The notes beneath the pieces are model-generated. The model was not told the origin of the DNA and did not search any database. It saw nothing but the letters and a program-made list of their open reading frames with translations. Below, in pieces: positions 1 through 7,935 of a DNA stretch of 62,868 bases; positions within the stretch are counted from its first letter, which is position 1; each line of letters opens with the position of its first letter. The position numbers and the translations under genes were made by a program. The stretch is from an uncultured Caryophanales bacterium (GTDB taxonomy: Bacteria; Bacillota_I; Bacilli_A; RF39; UBA660), in contig CAMOSQ010000005.1 in the NCBI GenBank assembly GCA_946624985.1, positions 1 to 62,868 of the forward strand, in the 5' to 3' direction.

Positions 1-138
1 CTTACCCTTTTTATTCTCTATAATCTCTGCAAGATAACCCCAACATTATATTGCATTTACTAAATTGTCATTTTGATTAATAATCATAAGGTTTAATTGC
101 TTGTTTTTTTATTCAGATACTTTTTAAAATTTTTGATG

Positions 139-366
139 CTATTTTTCACTTAATATTTTTTTTAATTCTTTCAAGTGATGGATTATTTTTTTGTTATGTT
201 CTGCTAATTTGTGTTGTTCTTCTGATGTAGCTGGTTTTAGTGGATTAAAATATTCTTCTTGTTGTTTAGCTATATCATTTAAATATTTAAAATCTGCTTC
301 AGTTAACGTCTTTATCAATTGACCTATTTTATAAATTGTATTTACTGGATCTTTGCTTCCTCTCAT
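139..366 (-). CDS. Hypothetical small phage-element protein
   Basis: ORF overlapping the next start at 366; same strand as the replication module. Confidence 0.5.
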   Translation of the reverse strand: MRGSKDPVNTIYKIGQLIKTLTEADFKYLNDIAKQQEEYFNPLKPATSEEQHKLAEHNKKIIHHLKELKKILSEK

Positions 367-686
367 TATTCCACCTCCTTGAACTTATTAATCTTGTATT
401 CTAATACATGTGTCATTCTTAGCATTTGATTTGCTCTATGCTTGATGTTATTTATTGTTTCTTGCATTTCTTCTTCAGTTTCACAAATATAAAATCCTCC
501 ACTTACTCCTGAAATACTTCCTACTATTTCAGTAAACTTCATATTCTCTCGTATGTTTTGAATAACTTGTCTCATAGACTTATCACTTTTAATTTCAAAC
601 ATACTTCTTAAATCTTGATTTTTTATTAAGTTATCTTTGCCACGATTATGTAAACAAAGATATTGATATACTAATTCTTCAATCAT
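366..686 (-). CDS. Hypothetical phage protein, possibly winged-helix
   Basis: 106-aa ORF in the phage operon. Confidence 0.55.
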   Translation of the reverse strand: MIEELVYQYLCLHNRGKDNLIKNQDLRSMFEIKSDKSMRQVIQNIRENMKFTEIVGSISGVSGGFYICETEEEMQETINNIKHRANQMLRMTHVLEYKINKFKEVE

Positions 687-700
687 AATAATTCCCCTTT

Positions 701-1240
701 CTAATTGATTGATATTGGCATTCCTGCTTTACTGTATACATAATTTTGTAATCTCTGAAATTCTTCTTTTTCAGATTGTGTTTTTTCTTCTTTGCTCATC
801 AAAACTTCACAAAGTTTTTCGATAAATTCATCATATTTTTCTTTAAAAAGAACTTCTGGCATTTTTAATAATTTTTCTTCATTCAATATCGTAAACATTT
901 TGCTATGAAGTTTCATATACTCAATCGAATTATGTCGTTCTATATGTGCTTCATAATCTTTGAGTGATAATACTTTTTTGCAATTAGGACATAATACTTT
1001 ATAATTATTTTGATTGCCCTTTTCCGATGATTTTATTAAGTATTTTGTTATGAAATGAATCTTTGGTATTTGGGAGCCTAAATCACCTTTTAAATGTTCT
1101 TCAAATTTTTTATAAACATCTTCTTTATCATAATCTTTTAATCTCTCATACCACTCGTTTAATACATATCCTTCTTGTGAAAATGATTGATAGTTTGCTT
1201 TTATCTTTTCAAGAAATGTTACTACTTCTTGTTTAGTCAT
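701..1240 (-). CDS. Putative replicative helicase loader-like protein with a C2H2 zinc finger (CPNCKKVLSLKDYEAHIERH)
   Basis: N-terminus resembles phage loader/inhibitor (G39P-like) proteins; zinc-finger motif read directly; directly downstream of the replisome organizer. Confidence 0.5.
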   Translation of the reverse strand: MTKQEVVTFLEKIKANYQSFSQEGYVLNEWYERLKDYDKEDVYKKFEEHLKGDLGSQIPKIHFITKYLIKSSEKGNQNNYKVLCPNCKKVLSLKDYEAHIERHNSIEYMKLHSKMFTILNEEKLLKMPEVLFKEKYDEFIEKLCEVLMSKEEKTQSEKEEFQRLQNYVYSKAGMPISIN

Positions 1241-1859
1241 TTTTCATAAACTCTCTTTTAGTTTCTTCCCATTGCTGATTGTTGTAGCTGCTTGAGTTTT
1301 GTTTTTCATTTTTTAACCTATCAAAAACAATTCCTTGATAATTATTAGCAATACTATAATCGATGACATCAATCATTTTATCTGTTCCATATTCTTGTAC
1401 TGTATTATCAATTCTGTTTAATAATGACTTTAATCCTATTTCTGTATATGGTTTATCTTTTCTTTGTTTTTTATAATTTAACCATTCTTCTATTTTAGAT
1501 ATTAATAAATTATTATTATTTATAAATATAAAATTAGAAATATAAAACTTAAAACTTAAAATACTTGTTTTGTTTTCTTTTGGTTCTTTATTTGGTTTTG
1601 TTTCGGTTTCTTCTCGGTTGTTGTTCGGTTGTTGTTCGGTTGTTGTTCGGTTTCTTCTTTTTGAATTACTTTTTGATACATTTAATTGATTCTTTAAAGT
1701 ATTAAAAATAGCTTGATTATGACCTGTTAAATTAGGTTCAATATCCTTAAACATATAATCATTAATTGCTACTAATAATGCTGATTTATCCTTTAAAGGT
1801 AAAGTATCTATTAAATTAAAGTAATCAAAATACATAGTAAAACTATTAACACTATTCAT
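1233..1859 (-). CDS. Phage replisome organizer / DnaD-like replication protein
   Basis: N-terminal region, polar linker, then DnaD-like C-terminal helical region (IEEWLNYKKQRKDKPYTEIGLKSLLNRI). Confidence 0.6.
   Translation of the reverse strand: MNSVNSFTMYFDYFNLIDTLPLKDKSALLVAINDYMFKDIEPNLTGHNQAIFNTLKNQLNVSKSNSKRRNRTTTEQQPNNNREETETKPNKEPKENKTSILSFKFYISNFIFINNNNLLISKIEEWLNYKKQRKDKPYTEIGLKSLLNRIDNTVQEYGTDKMIDVIDYSIANNYQGIVFDRLKNEKQNSSSYNNQQWEETKREFMKND
1617..1649 (-). repeat. Three tandem copies of an 11-bp repeat (GGTTGTTGTTC on +) inside the replisome-organizer ORF
   Basis: Exact copies at 1617-1627, 1628-1638 and 1639-1649. Confidence 0.95.
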
Positions 1860-1876
1860 ACTTTCCCCTTTCTAAT

Positions 1877-1905
1877 TTGACATTTGTTATTTTTTTTGCT
1901 ATAAT
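1877..1905 (+). promoter_or_regulatory. Consensus sigma-A promoter TTGACA-N17-TATAAT
   Basis: TTGACA 1877-1882, TATAAT 1900-1905. Confidence 0.8.
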
Positions 1906-1911
1906 TAAGAA

Positions 1912-1977
1912 GATTAATTTAATTAATCAATAAAATATTCTGTGTTGAACCCCGTTTAATTGTTCGACACTTTTTTT
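1912..1977 (+). ncRNA. Candidate ~65-nt small RNA of the phage element
   Basis: Consensus promoter 7 bp upstream; intrinsic terminator with stem 1942-1950/1962-1970 and T7 tract at 1971-1977; no ORF. Confidence 0.6.
1942..1977 (+). terminator. Rho-independent terminator, 9-bp stem followed by TTTTTTT
   Basis: GTGTTGAAC ... GTTCGACAC then T7. Confidence 0.8.
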
Positions 1978-2038
1978 ATTGTCATTTTTCATATAATCTC
2001 CTTTTGTGATATAATTACCTCAGAAAGTGAGGTGTCTT

Positions 2039-2209
2039 ATGTATAACAACATTTCTGAAATAGATGTTATTCCATACAATAAAATTACTGTTGAAAATGA
2101 TAACTTCGTTAATTCAAAACAAATTGTAAATAAACTATTAGCAGATGGTTGGGTTATACTAGATGTATCAAATGGCTATTTTGTTCTAGGTAAGCCGAGC
2201 CAAACATAA
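2039..2209 (+). CDS. Small hypothetical protein (MYNNISEIDVI...), paralog of the convergent ORF 2176-2391
   Basis: SD GTGAGGTG before ATG 2039; shares GW-x2-LD ... LGxP with the minus-strand ORF. Confidence 0.6.
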   Translation: MYNNISEIDVIPYNKITVENDNFVNSKQIVNKLLADGWVILDVSNGYFVLGKPSQT

Positions 2210-2391
2210 ATACTTTTAGTTGATGTATCATAATATGAGTCTAAATAAATCCATCCTTGACTTAAATGATTATTAATCTCTTTACGTTCTGAACTAGAGA
2301 GATTTTTTATTTCACCAATACTTGCTAAATCTTCTTGTATTTCAATTACAATACTTCCTTCTTCATTTACTTCGAATGTTTTATTTTCCAT
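2176..2391 (-). CDS. Small hypothetical protein, paralog of 2039-2209
   Basis: Shared motif; overlaps the partner tail-to-tail by 34 bp. Confidence 0.65.
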   Translation of the reverse strand: MENKTFEVNEEGSIVIEIQEDLASIGEIKNLSSSERKEINNHLSQGWIYLDSYYDTSTKSIYVWLGLPRTK

Positions 2392-2400
2392 TTTTTCCTC

Positions 2401-2643
2401 CTACATATGATCCATACAGTAATTTACTGAATATCCTTTATCAGTACATGTTTGTACAAATTCTTTATTTTGTTTATCGATTAATAAGATACATACACTT
2501 GTAATTGCAATGATAAATGCTATTACAAAATATCCTAAGATTGTATCTTTTTTTTGTGCTTTTTCATATTTTTTCATATATTCACGATAAGCTTTTTCGT
2601 GATTTTCGTTAATTATTTCTTGCATACTTTTTTGATTTTTCAT
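2401..2643 (-). CDS. Small single-TM hypothetical protein
   Basis: Hydrophobic segment ILGYFVIAFIIAITSVCILLI. Confidence 0.6.
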   Translation of the reverse strand: MKNQKSMQEIINENHEKAYREYMKKYEKAQKKDTILGYFVIAFIIAITSVCILLIDKQNKEFVQTCTDKGYSVNYCMDHM

Positions 2644-2657
2644 ATTTCTTCTCCCTC

Positions 2658-2861
2658 TTATATTCCAAATTTCTTTTTAAAAAGTTTTGTTAATGCTACT
2701 TTTGTTCTTCCTTCTGGAACAAAGTAACCTTTATTTTTCATTTCAATTCTTAGTTCATCAATATACTTTAAAGCTCTAATATAATTCAATGATGGTATTA
2801 TCTGTTGCATATCTTTAGCTGTAATAAATTGCTGCTTTAATATTTCCTCGCTGGTTTTCAT
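2658..2861 (-). CDS. Small DNA-binding/excisionase-like phage protein
   Basis: 67-aa basic HTH-like ORF in the early region. Confidence 0.5.
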   Translation of the reverse strand: MKTSEEILKQQFITAKDMQQIIPSLNYIRALKYIDELRIEMKNKGYFVPEGRTKVALTKLFKKKFGI

Positions 2862-2881
2862 TTATGATCCCCTTTCAATGA

Positions 2882-3121
2882 TTAACATTTATTTGTGTGA
2901 TTATACTCACATATAATTTTAAAAAAAATAAGTTCATTTATCTGATAAAAATTCAATATTTTTTCTAACATACCTAACTTTAAATCAGATGCATCTTTTT
3001 CATACTTGGATAATGTATTGAAATGTATTGATAATTTTTGGCTTGCTTGCTCAAGTGATAAGTTTCTTTTTACTCTTAATGATTTCAATTCTTTACCAAT
3101 TAATGTTCCGTTTGTAACCAT
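2882..3121 (-). CDS. XRE/Cro-like HTH regulator
   Basis: HTH: LKSLRVKRNLSLEQASQKLSIHFNTLSKYEKDASD. Confidence 0.85.
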   Translation of the reverse strand: MVTNGTLIGKELKSLRVKRNLSLEQASQKLSIHFNTLSKYEKDASDLKLGMLEKILNFYQINELIFFKIICEYNHTNKC

Positions 3122-3143
3122 CCTTATCCCTCCTATCTAAATA

Positions 3144-3173
3144 CATTATATCGTGATTATACTCACTTGTCAA
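3144..3173 (-). promoter_or_regulatory. Leftward consensus promoter TTGACA-N17-TATAAT with an operator in its spacer
   Basis: -35 at 3168-3173, -10 at 3145-3150, GTGA-N6-TCAC operator at 3153-3166. Confidence 0.8.
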
Positions 3174-3252
3174 TGCTAAAATGTGATTTTTTTCACATTT
3201 TTTGTTGTTTTTTTACAAAACTATGTTAAAATAATATTAGGGAGGGGATATA

Positions 3253-3603
3253 ATGGCTAGATTCTTTAATAAAAATTTAAAATTTATACGACAACAAAAG
3301 GGAATATCTCAACAAGAAATAGCCGATAAATTAAAATTGGATCGTTCTACCATATCTAGATGGGAAAATAATGATATGGATGCAACGGTAGAAAATGCCA
3401 TCCAGGTTGCTGATATGTTTAATATATCTATCGCTGATCTTGTTGGTAAAGATTTAACAATTGATGATAACAATAATACTTTTAACGAATTAGAATTGTT
3501 ATTCGACAAAAATAAAGATATATTAACTGAGGATGACAAAGAATATATTAAATTTATAATAGAAAAAAGAAAAAAAGAAATAGATAAAGAATTAGGAAAA
3601 TAA
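3253..3603 (+). CDS. XRE-family repressor (CI-like)
   Basis: HTH: IRQQKGISQQEIADKLKLDRSTISRWENND; SD GGAGGGG. Confidence 0.9.
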   Translation: MARFFNKNLKFIRQQKGISQQEIADKLKLDRSTISRWENNDMDATVENAIQVADMFNISIADLVGKDLTIDDNNNTFNELELLFDKNKDILTEDDKEYIKFIIEKRKKEIDKELGK

Positions 3604-3644
3604 TAGGTATGCTAGTATAGATGCTTAATGGAGGGAAGTTAAGT

Positions 3645-4001
3645 ATGAATATATATAATATGCTATGTGGCAATATTTCTTTTAGAGATTTATTAAATTA
3701 TTATAATGCTAATATAACTTACATTAATTTATCAAGAGGAATTAATGGTTTTGTATTCCAGTATGAGAACATATATAATATTTTTATAAACAATAAATTA
3801 TCGTATAAAGAAATTAAAAAAACAATTCTACATGAACTTGCTCATATCGAACTGAATCAATTAAATCAAATAGATAAAGATTTATTTGCATTTCAAATAG
3901 AAAAATACGAAGATGAAGCCGATAAATATATTAATTTTATATTTAGTACAATTAATGAACAAAAAAATAACATAACAGGAGGATTTTTAAATGAATTATA
4001 A
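3645..4001 (+). CDS. ImmA/IrrE-like metallopeptidase
   Basis: HExxH motif in ILHELAHIELNQ; follows the repressor; ATG 3645 has the SD (GGAGGG) rather than 3621. Confidence 0.75.
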   Translation: MNIYNMLCGNISFRDLLNYYNANITYINLSRGINGFVFQYENIYNIFINNKLSYKEIKKTILHELAHIELNQLNQIDKDLFAFQIEKYEDEADKYINFIFSTINEQKNNITGGFLNEL

Positions 4002-4329
4002 AGATAAAGAAGTTGTAGTAATAGATGAACAAGGAAAAGAACATAAAATTAAACAATTCTGTCAATGTGTTAACGAAGAATATGCACTAATTTCCTCTAC
4101 TTCTTATGATAAAGAAAACAATATTTATCACAAATATTTTGATTGCTACGAAGATTGGCCGAAAGATTCGTTATTAGAATTTAAAAATTGGAAGGTAAAA
4201 AAAGTAATTAATTTAAATAATAATGAATTTAAAATATGTGCTAGATGTCATGAACGAGAATACAGGGAAAAACATCCAAATATTAAAAATACTGGATATG
4301 ATTTTCATTATTATTATGAAAAATTATAA
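3991..4329 (+). CDS. Hypothetical phage-element protein with CxxC (CARCHEREYREKHP)
   Basis: ORF with good SD (AGGAGG), overlaps the previous gene. Confidence 0.6.
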   Translation: MNYKDKEVVVIDEQGKEHKIKQFCQCVNEEYALISSTSYDKENNIYHKYFDCYEDWPKDSLLEFKNWKVKKVINLNNNEFKICARCHEREYREKHPNIKNTGYDFHYYYEKL

Positions 4330-4399
4330 AATTGTAATTTAATTAAAAGTATGCTAGTACAGGTATTTTTAATATAGATGTTAGATTGGAGGTAATAAT

Positions 4400-4804
4400 A
4401 TGTGTAAAATGGGAGATATAATAGTTGTAGAAGAATATATAGGTGATGGAAATAATCTAATTTCTAAACATTCTTTTGTAGTTATTAATGATGAATGTGG
4501 GACAATAGCAGGACTTGATTATGATCTAGTAACGACTGTTATTTCAAGTTTTAATAGTGAAGAACATAGAATGAAAAAACTAAAATATGAAGAAAATATG
4601 GAATTACCTATTGATTCAATGAAAGAAAGGGATTTTAAAAAATCATCATATATAAAAGCTGATCAGGCACATTATTTTAAAAAAGAAAAATTAAAATATT
4701 ATGTGTTAGGTTCTTTAAAAGAAGAATATATGGATGAGCTTTTGAAGTTAATTTTAAAATTAGCAAAAGAAGGTAAACTTAAACAAATTGTTGAAAATTT
4801 ATAA
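4400..4804 (+). CDS. Hypothetical protein, possible PemK/MazF-like fold
   Basis: MGDIIVVEEY...KHSFVVIND...TTVISSF...KADQAHYFKKEKLKYYVLGSL layout; SD TGGAGG. Confidence 0.45.
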   Translation: MCKMGDIIVVEEYIGDGNNLISKHSFVVINDECGTIAGLDYDLVTTVISSFNSEEHRMKKLKYEENMELPIDSMKERDFKKSSYIKADQAHYFKKEKLKYYVLGSLKEEYMDELLKLILKLAKEGKLKQIVENL

Positions 4805-4810
4805 AAAAGT

Positions 4811-4839
4811 TTGACACTTTACGGTTTCTTTGATATAAT
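4811..4839 (+). promoter_or_regulatory. Perfect consensus sigma-A promoter TTGACA-N17-TATAAT
   Basis: TTGACA 4811-4816, TATAAT 4834-4839. Confidence 0.85.
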
Positions 4840-4863
4840 AACCATCAATTTATAAATATATAT

Positions 4864-4892
4864 TTGCATTTTTTTGTATAATATCGTATAAT
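4864..4892 (+). promoter_or_regulatory. Second tandem promoter TTGCAT-N17-TATAAT
   Basis: 4864-4869 and 4887-4892. Confidence 0.65.
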
Positions 4893-4925
4893 ATTGGTAG
4901 AATAGAAAAGGATAAGGTGGTTATT

Positions 4926-5093
4926 ATGGAAAAGAAAAATATAATTCCTAAAGGTTTCTTTTCGACTGTAAGAAATATAATCACAACAAAAGAAGCCTTG
5001 AAGGATGTTACTCCAGTAAATTGGAGCAATGCTTTAAAGGATAGAAAAAAAGATGAAAAGCAAGTAATAAAGTTAGTCAAACCTAAAATTTAA
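4926..5093 (+). CDS. 55-aa protein MEKKNIIPKGFFSTVRNIITTKEALKDVTPVNWSNALKDRKKDEKQVIKLVKPKI (absent from ORF track)
   Basis: SD AAGGTGG, tandem strong promoters upstream. Confidence 0.65.
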   Translation: MEKKNIIPKGFFSTVRNIITTKEALKDVTPVNWSNALKDRKKDEKQVIKLVKPKI

Positions 5094-5246
5094 CTAACTT
5101 TTTTAATTACAAAAAAACTCCTACCCCACCAGGTAGAAGTAAAGTATGCAAATTTTTAATTCATGACAACAATCATTGAAATTCTTTTTTGCACGTTTTT
5201 ATTATAACAAATTTAAAAATTTAAATCAATAAGGGGGAAATAAAAA

Positions 5247-6383
5247 ATGGCAATATATAAGGATAGTAATAAGACAAAAGATGGTAGATCTTGGTATTTT
5301 AAAGTATATAAAAAAGATTATTTAGGTAATAATAAAGTATATAAATCAAAAAGGTACTTAACAAAAAAAGAAGCTACTGATGAACAAGCAATATTTCTTT
5401 TGAAAAGAGATAATCCATATAGTAAGCCTTTTGATGTGGTTACAAAAGGATATTTTGAAGAACTTAAGAAAAGTTCTAAACCTTCAACATATTATACGTA
5501 TGAAAAGGATTATAAAAAGCATATAGGACCATTTTTTAACAAAATGAATATTATATCGATTAATGTCAATTCAATCAGAGAATGGGCTGAAAATATGGAA
5601 AAATTAAATCTTTCAGTTGCTTATTTAAACAAAATAAGAAATATAATAAAAGGAATATTTAATTATGCAATAAGGAACTTCGGATTAACTGTTAATCCAG
5701 TAGAAATATATGGAACATTTAAAAATAAAAATGATGAGATAATTAAAGATGAAGATAAAATCAGATATATCACATATGATGAATTTAAATCTTTTATCAA
5801 AGTTATAGATAATGATCTATGGAATACTTTTTTTACATTTGCTTATTATACAGGATGTCGTAAAGGAGAAATACAGGCAATAAAATGGAGCGATATAGAT
5901 TTTGATAAAAATGAAATTACAATCAATAAAACCTTATATGAAACTCGTGGCGGCACTCCTAACATCAATTCTACAAAAAACAACCTTAATAGAAAGATAG
6001 TGATGAGTAAAACATTAAAAGAAACACTTATTAAATACAAGAATAAGGTAAAACAATTTTGTGATTATAGTGATTCATGGTTTGTATTTGGAAATTCTAC
6101 ATATTTAAAGAAAACTACAATAGAAAGAACAAAACATAAATATTTTGAATTATCTGGAGTTCATGAGATAACTATGCACGAATTTAGGCACTCTCACGTT
6201 AGTTTATTGATAAATGAGTATGTTAATACTAGCAAGTCTAAAAACATGAAAATAGATACTGCAAAATTCTTTCTAATGATGTCTTCTAGAATGGGACACA
6301 CTATCGAAGTAATGCAAAAAACATACATGCATCTATTCCCTACTATTCAAGATGAGATTGTAGATTTATTAGATAATTTATAA
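5247..6383 (+). CDS. int: Tyrosine recombinase/integrase
   Basis: Catalytic motifs: TGCRKGEI, HEFRHSHVS, MGHTIEVMQKTYMH. Confidence 0.95.
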   Translation: MAIYKDSNKTKDGRSWYFKVYKKDYLGNNKVYKSKRYLTKKEATDEQAIFLLKRDNPYSKPFDVVTKGYFEELKKSSKPSTYYTYEKDYKKHIGPFFNKMNIISINVNSIREWAENMEKLNLSVAYLNKIRNIIKGIFNYAIRNFGLTVNPVEIYGTFKNKNDEIIKDEDKIRYITYDEFKSFIKVIDNDLWNTFFTFAYYTGCRKGEIQAIKWSDIDFDKNEITINKTLYETRGGTPNINSTKNNLNRKIVMSKTLKETLIKYKNKVKQFCDYSDSWFVFGNSTYLKKTTIERTKHKYFELSGVHEITMHEFRHSHVSLLINEYVNTSKSKNMKIDTAKFFLMMSSRMGHTIEVMQKTYMHLFPTIQDEIVDLLDNL

Positions 6384-6386
6384 TTT

Positions 6387-6408
6387 TAGTACCTAAATAG
6401 TACCTAAA
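6387..6408 (+). repeat. Two tandem copies of TAGTACCTAAA at the integrase/att junction
   Basis: 6387-6397 and 6398-6408. Confidence 0.9.
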
Positions 6409-6417
6409 AAAATAAAA

Positions 6418-6438
6418 ACCTAGGAAATTCCTAGGTTA
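6418..6438. terminator. Near-perfect palindrome AACCTAGGAA-A-TTCCTAGGTT between int and the tRNA
   Basis: 10-bp arms. Confidence 0.6.
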
Positions 6439-6447
6439 TTTTCTTAT

Positions 6448-6524
6448 TGGTAGCGACGAGTGGATTCGAACCACCGACCTACTGGGTATGAACCAGGTGC
6501 TCTAGCCAACTGAGCTACATCGCC
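6448..6524 (-). tRNA. tRNA-Met (anticodon CAT), CCA encoded
   Basis: GGCGATGTAGCTCAGTTGGCTAGAGCACCTGGTTCATACCCAGTAGGTCGGTGGTTCGAATCCACTCGTCGCTACCA on minus; T-loop GGTTCGAATCC. Confidence 0.95.
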
Positions 6525-6605
6525 ATTTAAACAGGCAAATTAATTGTATCACATTTGTATTTTAATAGCAATACAAAATTTACCTTTTTTTTATTTTGTT
6601 TACAC

Positions 6606-7892
6606 TCATACCTGATTTTTATACATTTCTACATACTTTTTTTCAAAACTAGTTAAATCATTTGGACTCATAAATAATAATACAGAATTATTATAATTTA
6701 ATAATTTACTCACTTCATTCTTACCAATAAACTCACCATTATATAAATTATCAATTATTAAATTAGATGTAATACCATAATAATCTTCTTGCTTTTCTCT
6801 TGACGGATAAATATCCATAATATATGAATAATCAAGTTTATTTAACTCAAAAGCAATTTCCTTATAAAATCTTTTCGTTCTTGAAAAAGTATGAGGTTCA
6901 AATACACCTATAAATTTCTTTCCAGGATATTTCTGATGAGCCGCATCTATTAACGATTTAATCTCATTTGGATGATGAGCATAATCATCAATAACTACAT
7001 TATCCAAAACTTTCAACTCATTAAATCTTCTCTTTGCGCCCTTAAACGTTAACAGTCTTTCATAAACACTATCCATATTTATACCTTCCAAATAACAAAC
7101 ACTTATAACAGCCAAAGTATTTAATAACATATGACTACCAAAAAAAGGTAAACTAAAACTACGTTCAAATAAACCATTAATAAATAAATCAAACTCTATA
7201 CCAGAGCAACTATACTTCACATCTTTTGCCTGAAAATAATTATTAGAATCCACACCATAATAATATATATTATCATGCTTTAACTTTTTCGTATAATCAT
7301 TATCACCACATGCAATAATTATATTTCCCTTTTTTGAAAAATCATTATATGCATCAAACACTTCATCAATACTATGAAAAAAATCAACATGATCTAAATC
7401 TATATTAGTTATTATAATATAATTTGGATTATACTCTAAAAAATGCCTTTTGTACTCACAAGCCTCAAGAACAAAATAATTACTATCACATATATTACCA
7501 CTTCCATCACCAATTAAATAATTTGAATCAAGAACATGAGCTAACATAGAAGAAGTTGTAGTCTTACCATGACACCCCGATACAGCAATCAAATTATACT
7601 TGCTAGTTATAATATTAACCATTTCTTGATAAGTATATATCAATAAATTTCTTTTTTTAGCCTCAACTACCTCTTCATTTGAATCATCAAAAGTATTTCC
7701 TTTAACAATAATCATATCATCCTTGATATTATCTCTATTAAAGCATAATACCTTAATATCATTTCTAATTAAACAATCCTCAGTAAAATAATGCTTATTA
7801 TAATCACTCCCCTGAACATTATATCCTAATTGTTTCATTAAAACAGCAAGTCCGCTCATACCAGACCCTTTAATTCCAATAAAATGATACAT
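6606..7892 (-). CDS. murC: UDP-N-acetylmuramate--L-alanine ligase
   Basis: GIKGSGMSGLA, GCHGKTTTSSML, DDYAHHPNEI motifs. Confidence 0.93.
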   Translation of the reverse strand: MYHFIGIKGSGMSGLAVLMKQLGYNVQGSDYNKHYFTEDCLIRNDIKVLCFNRDNIKDDMIIVKGNTFDDSNEEVVEAKKRNLLIYTYQEMVNIITSKYNLIAVSGCHGKTTTSSMLAHVLDSNYLIGDGSGNICDSNYFVLEACEYKRHFLEYNPNYIIITNIDLDHVDFFHSIDEVFDAYNDFSKKGNIIIACGDNDYTKKLKHDNIYYYGVDSNNYFQAKDVKYSCSGIEFDLFINGLFERSFSLPFFGSHMLLNTLAVISVCYLEGINMDSVYERLLTFKGAKRRFNELKVLDNVVIDDYAHHPNEIKSLIDAAHQKYPGKKFIGVFEPHTFSRTKRFYKEIAFELNKLDYSYIMDIYPSREKQEDYYGITSNLIIDNLYNGEFIGKNEVSKLLNYNNSVLLFMSPNDLTSFEKKYVEMYKNQV

Positions 7893-7935
7893 AAAAACCT
7901 CCTACAATAACCTATTCTTTTAATAAAAATAAGTA

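Larger units (their letters stand above)
1..6448. mobile_element. Integrase-proximal part of a prophage/integrative element inserted at the 3' end of tRNA-Met; continues beyond the left edge
   Basis: Tyrosine integrase ends 65 bp from the 3' end of an intact tRNA gene; leftward replication genes, divergent HTH regulators and an ImmA-like protease. Confidence 0.85.
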
